Source: Sialis fuliginosa (taxonomy: Eukaryota > Arthropoda > Insecta > Megaloptera > Sialidae). Taken from it: 64,000 bases of DNA. Below the pieces are notes generated by a model. That model was not told where the DNA came from, did no database searches, and saw only the letters and a program-made list of their open reading frames with translations. Both the position numbers and the translations under genes were made by a program. Below, one piece after another: positions 36,051 to 48,330 of this stretch. How positions within the stretch are numbered: the first letter of the stretch is position 1; each line of letters opens with the position of its first letter. The stretch covers positions 13,156,267 to 13,220,266 of the forward strand of contig OY540809.1 in assembly GCA_961205875.1 (NCBI GenBank), written 5' to 3'.

Positions 36051-37747
36051 TTTTAAGATATTATTTTGGCTCTGTTTATTTTTGTAACTTTGGGGTGTAG
36101 AAGTGATAGGTTGTGATAACGCACTTGTAATTTTTAAGTAGGTATCCAAAAACTGCTGACTCAAAATATCGTTTTGACTAAGACAATATTTATTTTTCAA
36201 GTCTGACAATGCAGGAGCTCAATAATACAATTAAGGAAATACTCAAAGTTAAATGATAACTGAATATTTGACAAGGGCTTGAATTATTTTGTGATACTTA
36301 AACCTGGTTTTGCATAGAGGCAAAAATCTAAATGTCTCCCACCAATATTTAAAAGCTATCTATCTTCGCTCGATTCAAAGTTATAGAATTAGAGGCATCA
36401 CATTTTATCGAATCCTATAATTTAAGAATTTTTTCTACAGATTTTTCGAATATTTTTGTAATATTTACTCTTTTATAATAATATAGAGGCCCAAACAGTT
36501 GATCGATGTTTATTTTCAATATATATCGAACGTCTAATTAAAAATATTGATCTGTTCAACAATGTATATTTTTGAATTATTGACAATATTGATACTGTCA
36601 ATAAATATTGATCGCCGGTTTGCGCAGTAAGGTTGTATAATGAATATGTGAATCTGTCAATAATTATTATTTTATTGCTCTCAATTATTATTATTATCGC
36701 AAAATACTTTTTTATGCTTTAATAGTTTTTAAGTTGTATACATTCTCCATTTGATATTTTTATATTTGTTTTTATATTTAATTCAAGATGAATATATACT
36801 ATAATATATTATGTACAGAGAGGTCAAGAAATTGTTTTACCAAAGTATGTCGTAGTCTAATAAATTTTGATTACTTTATAACAAATAAGTAGGAGGAGCT
36901 TAAACAATATTTGCTTCAAAATGGTCAGTTACTTTTACAAAAATTTGAAAATAAGCCTATTTTTTGATGAGTCATATATAAAAGTATAAAGTACATATAT
37001 TTTACATTTAAATAAATTTTCTCTACGATATGAATTTTTTTTGGTAAAGCGACTTTTTGATGGAGCTGTATTTGGTACAGTTTTTTTAATTGAAACTGTC
37101 GGTGTATATTTCTGTAATAATGATATATGATATATGATCTGCAAAAATTTTGACTCTAATTGTAAAAAAAAATTATAGACTGAAAACATTTTCGTATGAT
37201 TTATAGAAAGTTAGCCGTAGGAAAAAATGATGCCATTTTTAAGATGTAGTTATCAGTATTTACAATTATGGCCTTTGTACAGGTGATTAGAAAGTTCTTG
37301 GACAAAAAGTTAGAAAATATTAAAAAAATTGTCCATTGATTTTTTTGTCGTTCTGTATTTGTAAATTTTGGAAAAATATACTTCTTGTGCCTATGTAAAG
37401 AAAATTTACAATTGTATTAGAATTTGAAATACATTATGATGGGTACTTTTGTTATAATAATTATTTAACTTGTATGAATTTTGATTTTACTGCATTTGAT
37501 TTTTTTTGTTATATAGATAAAAAAAATAAACAAATAAACCACAACAATCAGCAATTTTGTTTTATTCTTTTTCAATTCGTTCAATTGAATGTTTCTATAA
37601 ATATAGTTGACCTAGTTTTTTACAGGGGTTTTCAATACGCAAAAAAAAGACGGTAAAAAATATTGTGAATTTTAAAAATGAAATATTAATTAAATTCAGT
37701 GGCGTAAATATATTTTTTTTTGGGAGGGTGAAATTATTTTTAAATCT

Positions 37748-37880
37748 AATATTATAAATGCGAAAATGTGTCTGTCTGTCTGGCGGCTAAACCACTCAAC
37801 CGATATTGATGAAATTTGGCAGGGTTATAGCTTGCATCCTGAGGAAGGAGATATGCTATTTTGTATCCTAATTGATTAGA
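37748..37880 (-). repeat. SINE-like repeat family C fragment, reversed
   Basis: AATATTATAAATGCGAAA, then AACCGATATTGATGAAATTTGG and GCTTGCATCCTGAGGAAG, the family C blocks. Confidence 0.65.
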
Positions 37881-38082
37881 TAAAGAAAATGGGTGTGGCA
37901 TTTTTACACATGATAGGTTAGGTTCGTTTAGTGACATCTAGCGTACAAATGCGAAACTAAAAACTTAACCTAACTTCTTGGTGTTATTTTCACTAACCTA
38001 AATTTCACGCGAACGAATAAATAAAAAAATTAATCAACTGGCCTCTCCCTGCTTACACTACTGTGGACTTTTTAAAGTCTTA

Positions 38083-38385
38083 TATCCGGTATTATAGAGC
38101 TCGCAAATTTGCAAGCTTGCAAACACTTTCAAATGGGTTTTAAACTTATATGACAGTTCTATTGGAGTTTTTGACAGATAATTTCATGCATAGGAAGTAA
38201 AAACAAAGGTACTTATGTAAAGTATATTTACAAATCTTGAGTAAAAAGGGTAAAAATCAACTTACTGCACATGAAACTATCTGTTAAAAACTCAAAGAGA
38301 ACTGTCATATGCATATGTTTGATACCTTGTTTGAAAGTGTTTGCAAGCTTACAAATTTTGCGAGTTCCTTTATAATACCGGGCAT
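38083..38385. mobile_element. MITE family E, copy 2
   Basis: CCGGTATTATAGAGCTCG at the left and TTTATAATACCGGGCAT at the right. Inner GCAAACACTTTCAAA is mirrored. The core matches 63820-64000 in reverse. Confidence 0.8.
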
Positions 38386-38600
38386 TATTATATTTCTTAC
38401 ATGGGGACTCGTGATAGAATATGGGAGCCATGATTTTAATATAAAACATTTACCTAATAAAACAATAAATATATAAATTTTAATTAAAACAAAATACCTA
38501 CATTTTATGTACATAAATAAATATATGAAAACAACACAATATGTGTACAGTATAAACATTTGTTTTAAACAATAAATAATCGTAATTACAACAATCAATA

Positions 38601-41600
38601 CTATAATTTAGTTTTCTTCTCTTCTTGTTTTTTGAGTTGATTTGCCTCAATGTTCTCCCTGTTCGTGCCGTCCCACTGATCCCACCACTGGGGCTCCCCA
38701 CTACCCCAAATTAAGAATACAATGTTGGTAACGATGAATACTGCAAGACAAATCCAGAACACAGTTCGCCATTCTTGTGCGGAGTGCTGAAAAAATTAAA
38801 ATTAGCACATAAGTACATATATGGGCAAATCCACAGAACGTGGCCGCATTAGCTTTAAATTAAAATACTCAAATGCTTCTTCAAAATGGAGCATTGAACG
38901 CACACTCTTCTATGTCATCTCAAAATCTTCGTAACAAAGAGAAGAATAATTGGTCTCAATTTCAGGAGTGTGCTTCGGATGTTCCAAAAGTTACAGCAAA
39001 TAAACCAAATAAAAAACGCTGAAATTGCCGTTCGCTGGATAAAACAATCGCGCATATGAAATGTAAGAGGTGTGCGCCTTTGAAACTCCGGGAAAAGGTT
39101 CATTGTACCAAAAAACATGTCCAGTAAAAATTTCAGATTCATTGGTTTGAATCTGAGAAAATTGCGGTGGTATGAATTTTTCTTTTTTTTAAAGTTCCAT
39201 TCTGAAAACGTGAAAATAACCGATTTTTCAATGCAAATTGTGCTGCAGTTTTTATATGAATCAAGCAATCGACTTGTAACTCTATGTTTACATCCACAAT
39301 AAAGTATACTTTGAGTTCGTGTACTTATGGGTGGGTAATATACATTCCCACACGCGCACTATATTGCCGTTCACCCATGCGGCCACGTTCTGTGGATTTG
39401 CCCATATACCGGTTGATTTTTTAAAGACTCCAATATTTTAAAAATAATAAATAAAAGTTTTATGGTTTCGAGGGCGCTAAATATTGATATTATGGGGTGA
39501 TCTTAGAAATGTCACCTTGATGGTTTTTCGAGTACTACTTTCCTTTTTCGAATCTAAATCAATATTTTTTGTTGCAGATTTGTAATTTATGTGAAATTAT
39601 CTGATACATGTTTTATGATATGGAGCAAAATATTGATTTTCAATAACTTTTTATACGAAAACTATATATTATTTATATTTATTTTATCGTTGTTTTTGAT
39701 GTGCTTTACTGTATCTATGTATATTATTTAGAATTCCAGAGTGCTATGATATATTAAATGTTATTAAACAAGACATGTTTTATTCCGCATCTAATCAATA
39801 AAAATTAGAGTAAACATTTTGCAATTGAGAAAATATAAATAATTGAATACAGCACAGGAATACAGTGTTAATAACATTCATTTAAAGATTATTTTAATCT
39901 TGTGTCATTTAACCGTCTATTGTTTGAGATTTTAAAACATAAACACGATTAATTCTTTTTATGAAAACAAATATACGGAATAATAAAAAAAAAATAAAAA
40001 AATATATTGCAACATTAATTTTTATAGAGTAAACAAACATAAACTTAATATGGTAATTTTGTCGTATGCGGTCTACCAGAGATTGATGGTAAAACTTACA
40101 TTTTTCGTGAGAATGCCGGTGAGGTAGGGCACGATGATGCCGGTGATAGCTCCGATACCGTTGACGATAGCCATTACCGTGCCGGCGTAGTTCGGTGATA
40201 GGTCAAGTCCGTTTACCTTCATGCCGGGGTAGAACGCGCCCATCAACCCCATGCCGATCGTGAAAAGTGCCACCACGAGTACCCTGTCGCAGCCCGCGTA
40301 AGACGCGCCGAGCATGAACAACGCTGGACCAACGGAAGCTGTAAATAAATCATATTTTTTCTTGAAAAAAAATATAATGAAATAATAGAAAAAAACAAAC
40401 ATGTGCGGGTAAAACTCGCGCCCTGAGAGTTCCGTACTGTCATATAAAACTTAATTGTTGACAATAGTTAGTTACGTAGAAAATGGACTCGATTTCCAAG
40501 GCGTCTAAGAAAGAAATCGCAAATTAGAAATTAATGATTTTCGAATGTTTTCCTTTACTTGTGCTACGAGACCTTCCTTCGTACCAAATTTCAAGATTCT
40601 AGGTCAACGGAAAGTACCCTATAGGTTTTGATGATCAGTAAGTCAGTCTGTCAGTAAATTTGTTTTGAAAGGACGTATCTTTTTATTGCATTGAGTTAGA
40701 AACTTGAATTTTTTGCAGGACTATGAAGCTATAGATCTTAGTATTTGATATTAATTTCTACTTTATACCTTGAACCGTTCCTGAGAAAAAGTGTTTTAAC
40801 GAACAAACAGACGGACAACAAAGTGATCCTATAAGGGGTTCGTTTTTCATAAAAACAGTTAAGAGGCCAAGGCCTATTTGCGGGACTATGTTCAGGGTGT
40901 TCACTTTCTGGAAAGTCAGGGAAGCCTAAAGTGGTCAGGGAAAGTCAGGGAAATTATTAATTTTTTTTAGAAAGTCAGGGAAAAAAGTGTATAAATTTAA
41001 GTTGACGAGCAACAAAAAGAAAAAGGTTATTGAATTGAAAGTAAGTAACAAGTGTAAAATTTTCAAGTTATGACCAAAAAAAAAAGGTCTTCAAATTTTA
41101 TTTCTGCACATTCTTGCCCCGGGGTCCCCCCGAGTCAGGGAATTTTGAATCTGTGTTCAGGGAAAAGTCAGGGAATTTTATTTCCAAAATCCAGTGGACA
41201 CCCTGATGTTATTTGGAAGTAACCAATATTAAACATTAAAACTGCAATAAAAACTAAATTAATCAATGTATATACCGATTGTTGTGAATATCTTCCTCGC
41301 CCACGTGATGCTCAGCATTTTCTTCCTGATGAGTAAATCACATAACCACCCGGAAGCAATACTGCACAGCCACATGACTATGTACGGCAGACTCGAGTAC
41401 AGGCCGTTGCTACTGATGCTGAACTTGAGGATCTCGTTCATGAATAGAGGCAGGTCGGTCACCATCGTGAAGAAGCCCCAGTCGTGGCCGCACTGGACGC
41501 ATATCAGCGCCCAGAGCGGTGCAGACATCAGCATGTGCTTGTACGGAGGCGGTGGAAGCGTCTTAGAACGTTCTCCGCCTGGAAATATTAATAGTTTTAA

Positions 41601-44600
41601 TTTTAAAGGTACATGCATAATATGTCCTTTACGAATATACAAAATTTATGTTATTTATAAAAACAATAAATTATATATCAATCATACGTCAAAATACTCT
41701 TTTTTTAACTTCACACAATCTTTTACACTTCCTTTTACCACCGTAGGGGATAAATTTTGAAAAATCCTTTCTTTCAGATCATATTCACGTCAAGACGCTT
41801 CGATTGGCATCCCAACGAACTCAATAGCATTTTTTATTTGCGAGATTTCGTACAGGATGTACAGAATTCATGTACGTAGGTACAGTCACCTGCATTAATG
41901 GTCTTGCAGTTTGTATTCATTTTCGTTTATCACAAACTTAGTAGGCTCCTCCCATTTGATTATTATAATATTTGAATCATTTCTCCATGTATCAAACAAA
42001 GACAGATATTTAGAAATTCATTTGCTAGATAAAGAACTACTCTTCGTTTATAGTACTCATATATATTTGTGCAATTAAATTATTATGTAATCTATCGAAA
42101 ATTGTATAAGTAAATTTTGTAGCAATAAATATTTGATATTCCGAATTTTAGTATTTAAATATATTAAACTTGGTAGAAAAAGATAACCGATGATGTTTGT
42201 CTTTAAATTTGGAATCTGTTGTAAGCGATTCTAGCCTTTAGGGTGCCAGACGAGTTCTGCAGGCGACTGTCCATACACATATATACGTCTTTTTGAAAAT
42301 AGTATAATAAATATACTATAGTGACCTTGAAACCATAAAAACATTTTGAAATTTTTGATTTCGATACAATTCGGACCGATTACAATAACTTCCTGTTGGG
42401 AAGCTAAAAATTCATGTCGCATATAATTCAAAAAATGGTAGTGGAGGGTTTGTCATTAAATACACATACCTATTTGCTCCTCCAAATACTTTTTCTCCTT
42501 GTCACTGATCCACGGATGCGAGTTTGGGTCACTGTGGCACAGTAAACACCACAGTAACCACCAGATGACGCTGAGGATACCGAAGAAGTAGAAAGACCAC
42601 TCCCAGCCCCACAGCTCTATGATGTAACCGCCGCCGAGGGTGCCGACCACGGAACCGATCTGCGATCCGGCGAATATGATCGACCCGATCAGTCCACGCT
42701 CGTGCGCCGGAGCCCAGCGCGCCAGTAACGCGCTCAGTGCGGGGTACGTCGTACCCTAGACGAAAAACAAAAATAAATAACTTATAAAGGACTGACACCA
42801 GTCTTCGCCAATACCCCAGTGTTGGATACTTGTTTAATTAGATGTACTAAATTAGAAATATTTGTTGATATTTGATAACTGCCATTACTGTAAAGCAGCT
42901 TAATTTGATAACAATCTACTAATGGGTGTCAAAATGGTGGATGTTTAAACTAATTATTAGTGTAATCTATGTATTAATTATTATATTATTTATGATTCTT
43001 TAATTTATAACTTTTGTGTCGTAGTACTTATCATTTTGTAAACATTAGCAACTATCCATCATTGGATTTACTGGAAAAAAACATACAAAATAAATAGCTA
43101 TAAAAAACTATATTTGCGGACTTTGGTAATTAAATTGATAGTAACATGAGCACTATCGACACCCGGGACGGAAATCGAGTCACCCCCTTCCCCTCGCCAA
43201 AAAAGTCAATAGGTTTTATTTTTTACACATTAGGCGGGTGTCACCCCTGTGATTTTTTAACGACCGAAAAAATATATATTTTTATAATAAATTGGATAGT
43301 TATCACACTCCTTACAGATTTTCAATGACCAAAACAATTTTTTTTGCACATTTTACTCCCTGAAAGCTAAATAACCAAAACAATAAAGTAAATAGGCTTT
43401 ATTTTTTAACATATTACAATGGTGTCATCCTGAGGGGGGCACCCGGGGTGGACCGCCCCCCCCCCACAGCTACTCTTAGCGACGCCACTAAACATGAGTT
43501 CATGAGAGTTACAAAAAAGAAGCCCATCAACCTCAAAAAACAATAAACCTTGCTGTTAAAGTGGCCAAGACTGATGCAAACAGGTTGAAACTTACCTCCC
43601 CTAGTCCCTCGAGAACACGCACAATGATTAGCGCAACGTCCTCGCCGTACTTGACGCAGATCGGAGTCAGTAGAGTGAATATGGCCGTCGACAGAATACC
43701 GAGTCCCAGCGTGTGTTTGCCGCCGAACCTCTCCGCGAGGTAACCGCCAGGTAGATGCGTTATCACGTAACCCCAGAAGAACGAGCTCAGAATTAGGCCC
43801 TGTCGTGTACTGTCCCACTCATATATGCCGCCCTGTGAAATAAAAATAATATTAACTTGATTTTTACAGGCACAGTGGCAACTTCCATTCTCGAATCGAA
43901 TTCCCGTTTTATATATTTTACCAAGAAATCTATTAAAAAGTTTACTTGGCACCGACTGTTAAATTTAATTATTATATACTTTTTAGTGTTTTGAGGCGTT
44001 TATTTTGAAGTCGATTGTATTTTTTTCTTACAAAGTTTTTATTTTTCTCTTTTTGAGTGGCGCATCTTTGAAGTCCATGGTCAGATTCTAATCAAATTTA
44101 TAAGGGATCACCTTGGGAGTATACTATTTCAAACAAACAAAAAATCGTCCAAATAGGTGCATATCTGTGTAAATTTCTTGAAGACCAAAATCAGTAAACA
44201 ACGAGCTTTGATTGGTTGATTCATGGAATTTCTGGGGGAATGTACCAGAAATTAAAAGAATGTCATTTTTTAAGTGTGTAATGAAGTGAGAAAGGAGTAA
44301 CCAGAAAGAGATAGAAACTAGTGTTCTGGCAGAAACGCTCAACATGAAGTGAACATAAAAGTTCTTTGGTTAGCCTGGTCACTAGTTTCTATCTCTTTCT
44401 AGTTACTTCTTTCTCACTTCCTTACACGCTTAAAAAATGACATTCTTTTAATTTCTGGTACATTCCACCAGAAATTCCATGAATCAACCAATCAAAGCTC
44501 GTTGTTCCGTTTTTTGGTCAGACGTGAACGCTCCCAATGTTTAATAGATTTGTTACATACTAGCTGCTACCCGCGGCTTCGCTCGCGTGGATTTCGAAAC

Positions 44601-45300
44601 CCCCATCCCCATGATATTTTTTCCATCGGATCGAATAAAACTAATTACAACCCTTTATATGCGACAGGGGGTGAAATATTAAATTTTTCTTATTTTTAGT
44701 TTTCTTTCATTATACAAAATCGTAAATATCTCGGCTACTATGCGAGATAGAGGGTTGTTTTTCCCCCAATTCTCCCCACCCCCGTAGTATTTTTCCCGCC
44801 GGATCGAATAAAACCACTTACAACCCTTCATTTGTAACGGAGGGGGTAAAATATTAATTACTAAAAAAAATTAAAATTTTTCCACCCCCTTGCAATTCAT
44901 TAGGGGTTGAATTTTTGAGATATAAAGTAGCCTATGTCCGTCCTCGGGATGCAAGCTATCTCACTGCCAAATTTCATCAAGATCGGTTCAGCGGTTTAGC
45001 CGTGAAAAAGGTAACAAACAGACAGAGACACTTTCACATTTATAATATTAGTATGGATTAAATGTATATCCCCGAATAACATGGGGTCTGATACGTTATT
45101 TTTATATAAAACTCTCACCGTATGTGTCTCGTTTTGCGATGAGTCTGCTGGACACTCGCCTTCGATAGTTTCAGAACTCGAACTGTTTTGTTTGACCATG
45201 TCAACTATGGCGATACTCAGCACGATTCGCATCGTGTACGCCATCATCACGGCGAACAGACCCATGATAGCCAGCACATAACGTTGCGGGATCAGGCAAA
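38601..45300 (-). CDS. SLC17-family MFS anion/phosphate cotransporter (first short exon missing)
   Basis: Six minus-strand exons: 45119-45300, 43596-43832, 42470-42755, 41276-41578, 40100-40338, 38601-38786 (stop TAG 38601-38603). They total 1433 nt, about 476 residues, all in frame, so nearly full family length (about 470-500). Landmarks in order: [11 protein letters not shown] before helix 1, an extracellular loop with NSSSS and NETHT sequons, [39 protein letters not shown] joined to [16 protein letters not shown] (the SLC17 signature), [42 protein letters not shown], the [17 protein letters not shown] region, and EWRTVFWIC near the end. The tail [11 protein letters not shown] and a Lys/Glu-rich end are typical of insect members. 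It should be a 12-helix, proton- or sodium-coupled organic-anion or phosphate transporter in the plasma or vesicle membrane; the substrate cannot be told. The first exon must supply the start codon and one base of a split codon. Confidence 0.88.
38818..39408. mobile_element. Foldback MITE in the last SLC17 intron
   Basis: Both ends hold ATATGGGCAAATCCACAGAA, inverted, extending through CGTGGCCGCAT (about 33 bp). TATA flanks are seen. The interior has no supported gene. Confidence 0.82.
40405..40860 (-). repeat. Dispersed repeat family G copy in an SLC17 intron
   Basis: It begins with ACTCGCGCCCTGAGAGTTCC and continues with AATTGTTGACAATAGTTAG and TCAACGGAAAGTACCCTA, the reverse of 24960-25250. 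It ends near CCTATAAGGGGTTCG. Confidence 0.65.
40893..41205. mobile_element. MITE carrying repeated GTCAGGGAA motifs
   Basis: The ends are CAGGGTGTTCAC and GTGGACACCCTG. ATGTT flanks both sides. At least six copies of GTCAGGGAA or TCAGGGAA lie inside, all in one direction. It lies in the SLC17 intron 40339-41275. Confidence 0.75.
42790..43579 (+). mobile_element. MITE family A, copy 4, split by a nested transposon
   Basis: Similarity to copies 1 and 2 runs from the GACACCAGTCTT end to about 43150 and resumes at 43491-43579. It fills nearly the whole 840-bp SLC17 intron 42756-43595, leaving about 34 and 16 bp at the two splice sites. Confidence 0.7.
43151..43490. mobile_element. hAT-type MITE nested inside MITE A copy 4
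   Basis: The inserted DNA is bounded by AACATGAG at 43143-43150 and 43491-43498, an 8-bp target duplication. The right end reads GCGACGCCACTA, a typical hAT-MITE terminus when read in reverse. The interior is GC-rich at both ends. The left terminus is a poorer match. Confidence 0.65.
44183..44519. mobile_element. Foldback MITE with 140-bp arms in an SLC17 intron
   Basis: Arms 44183-44323 and 44380-44519 are inverted copies (for example GAGCTTTGATTGGTTGATTC against its complement), with a 56-bp spacer. Confidence 0.85.
44558..45056 (+). mobile_element. SINE-like/retroelement family C, longest copy
   Basis: It runs from TACTAGCTGCTACCCGCGGC to TTTATAATATTAGTATGGAT, the two ends known from many insect repeats. 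It lies in the SLC17 intron 43833-45118 and ends 62 bp from the exon. Confidence 0.7.
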
Positions 45301-47010
45301 CTATAACACAATATAATAAATTAGATTTTATCTTGAAAATTATAGGTGAACCTGAAATAAATTATTTATCACAATTTTTATTCATTCCAATTTTGTAACC
45401 GAAATGTAAAGCTATGTAAAAAAAATCTGCAATGGATACCGCGGAATTTTCATAATACTGAAGAGTGAACAGTATACGTGATAAAAGAGAAAAAAATGAA
45501 TCAGGCATAAACTATAGATACTTATTAAAATTCGCTACAACATTTACACCGTAACAAATTATTTTCTGATACAAATGAAAACGCTAAATATTAAATTTAT
45601 AATAAAGTTTCAGTTAAGTTTTTATTCAATTCTTAAAGTAGACATAACTCCTCCTTTAACATTGATAACTAGCTTTAATATTCTTTCAAAGAGTTGAATC
45701 AGAATATAATTGCACGGTATATTTGAAACATTTTTGTCTAATTCGTAGTAGATTTTCTTCCCAGACAAAAATGAATCCTAAATATAAAATTTCTGCCGTT
45801 TTTGAGTTACAGCGTCTACAGACAGACAGACAGACATCATGGCGAAAATAGTTCGAATGGATTCAGAAAAGGTCAGATATAAGATATTTCCATCAACACC
45901 TCTAAAAAAATCGATATATTTAAAAACTCGTTTATTACCTAACAAATAATAAGTACAGTAATAATTGAAAAGGTTGGAAAGACTTAAAAAACACAACGTA
46001 ACAGAGCAATTTCTATTACTCTATTTACGCGTTTTTTTTACATGGAACCAATTAACCGTGTAAATGGAGGGATTACAATACATAGATATCCGACAGTTAA
46101 AGTTTGTTGATTGTTTTGAAAATATGTCATATTTACATAATGAAAATACTATGATATAAATATTTTTTTAAGAAACAGAATTAACTATATCTTAAACAAA
46201 TTATTTGTACGGAATTTAAAGAATTTTAGAATCATAAAATCATTAGAGGGTATTACAGAATGAGATAAGAGTGATTTATTATTAAATGTCGTATTGTTTT
46301 AAAGGGTTTTAATCCTTCAAAAGCCTTTTATCTGGTTTCACAGTGGCATAGTTTTATTTTCAAATAGATACCATAATTAGTGTAGATAATAATTAAGCTT
46401 AAACTGCAAAGTTTTTTTTTATATCTACATAATTATTATTTTAGCCATATTAAGAACATAGTGGGTTCCATCAGAGATCTAACAGTAAGAGTTATCCAAA
46501 CCGCTTTTTAGCAAGAATATATTTTTTTAATTGAAGTTTATTTAATGATATTGATTGATTAAAATTATAAAATACAGCTGTGGGTGAAACTTGGCTACTA
46601 CAATCAATCAGAAATCGATTCGGGCTGTCAGAACTCTGACTGTGAGTATCTCTAGGCTGCATAAAGGAAAAAAAACCACGGTTAGTTAACCGTCCTTTAC
46701 CAAACCATAATTAACATTTACTATAAACAATAATCATGGTAAATAAATCGTCTGTTTACTATTTATAATTACATAAATAAAAATAAAATATTGCAAAAAA
46801 AAAATTTTTTTCATACAATTATAATTGTTTTTTCTTAAAATGGAAGAAATTTCCTCTCGTCTGCGGGGGAGGGGGTAATATAGACCTAATTTTCCTTAAA
46901 TAAATAAATTTATAATAAAGCAAAATACCTAAAAACTTTGATAACTTTAAACTTGTAACTTACCTATAACTATATTTTTATAAATGCATAGTAATTTTAC
47001 CTTTAGAATA
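45301..47010. other. Upstream intron/intergenic DNA, no gene seen
   Basis: AT-rich sequence upstream of the first detected SLC17 exon. A 70-bp block near 46588-46660 (CTACAATCAATCAGAAATCG) is shared with 8744-8815. A splice donor-like TATAG-GTAAGT on the minus strand near 46970 could end a noncoding exon. Confidence 0.5.
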
Positions 47011-47213
47011 CAGTGGCGTAGATAGAGGGGGGGGGGATTAAGATGATCAATCACCCCCCATGAGTTTACTTCATTAGAAAATTCAAATACATTTTTTTAA
47101 ACTTCCCAAGTACGAAGAAAATAGTAGAAAATAGGAAAAATTTGGTAAATTAACAGTAAAAAAGGGCGCCTAGTCATATCACCCCCCATCGCAAAAAGCT
47201 TTCTACGCCACTG
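47011..47213. mobile_element. hAT-type MITE with perfect 8-bp target duplication
   Basis: The ends are CAGTGGCGTAG and CTACGCCACTG. TTAGAATA occurs exactly on both sides (47003-47010 and 47214-47221). 203 bp, noncoding. Confidence 0.9.
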
Positions 47214-47639
47214 TTAGAATATAATAATATAATATATTTAATATTAATGATGTGATTGATAAATTGTGTATCGATCAAAAACGAATAAGTGCGATGAAAA
47301 AAACTACAATAACAATTAAAATCTAGGTCAAGTTTGGTTTTAATATTAAAAAGGAATTATAGATTGATTAGTAAAATAATAGATTAGTATTATATGATAG
47401 TTGTTACTTGCTACTGTCGACTATCAATAGATAATTTTTTATAAAGATGAAATCATTTCACAAAATATTTATAAAAATAATAGACAATAATTCATTGATT
47501 AAAAAAATCTATTGAACTTTGATTTATGATTTTGCAATAAAATATTTAAAAAAATATTTACATCTATTAAACTGTATCAACAATTAACTAATGAAATAAT
47601 ATATAGGCTGATTTACAACTTGTGTACAAAAATTGCACA

Positions 47640-47875
47640 GTAAGGTAAATGTACATAATCCCGGATTAGAACATAATTACGGTCTATTTTATTAAAAATT
47701 AATAAATAAGATAACTAAAGAGATTTCATTGTCGTTACTTCGGATTTCGAAAAATAATCAATTCAATTAATAAGTATCTTCTATGAAATCTCTTAAAGTT
47801 ATTTTATTTATTAATTTTTAATAAAATAGACCGTAATTATGTACTAAGCCGAGATTATGTATATTTACCTTAGAT
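47640..47875. mobile_element. Foldback MITE, about 95-bp arms
   Basis: CGGTCTATTTTATTAAAAAT at the left is mirrored near 47812-47832. The outer GGTAAATGTACATAAT is mirrored by ATTATGTATATTTACC. Confidence 0.78.
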
Positions 47876-47889
47876 CGAGGATGTTATTT

Positions 47890-48330
47890 TAAGTAAAAAA
47901 CTTCATATGAACATGTATTCGGAAATTCTTCGTGGTGGAGCTACAGCCTTCCAAAAGTTTTGCCCAAATTATTTAATATCTAGAGTACCTATTGTGGTAC
48001 AGTTATGAAATTTGATAACCGGTTTATTATTAACAAGTGTTATCGATTTCCAGTATCAAACAATAATAATTTAGACCTGGGATGTAAGGGGTTAGTGAGC
48101 CTGCCGATTTTTATCAAGTATTTTTCGCGTTCTTTGATTTTTTCCCGATTTGGATTCTTGTAGAAGATTATATGACATAAAATACACAAAAATATACTTT
48201 GTTCATTTGTTATAGGATCAACCGTTTTCGAGAAATATCAATAAAAAGAAAATATTGCAGAATTTTACTTAATAAGGATGCGTCAAATTACACAAATTAA
48301 GTTTATATTCTTGTACTACTGTTCGTTTTT
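47890..48330. repeat. Dispersed repeat family H copy
   Basis: Blocks such as CGATTTCCAGTATCAAA, AATAATAATTTAGACC and AAATATACTTTGTTCATTTG recur at 56735-57160, 58200-58745 (reverse) and, diverged, 59590-60000. Confidence 0.7.

Larger units (their letters stand above)
35888..38600. other. Tail-to-tail spacer between PPxY and SLC17 genes
   Basis: It contains the 3' untranslated region of the PPxY gene, then AT-rich sequence, a family C fragment (37748-37880), a MITE family E copy (38083-38385) and the SLC17 3' untranslated region. No further gene was found. Confidence 0.6.

Noticed and set aside
38915-39268. 117-codon frame on the minus strand
   Set aside because: It lies inside the foldback MITE 38818-39408, and the opposite strand also gives a frame from the same palindromic sequence.
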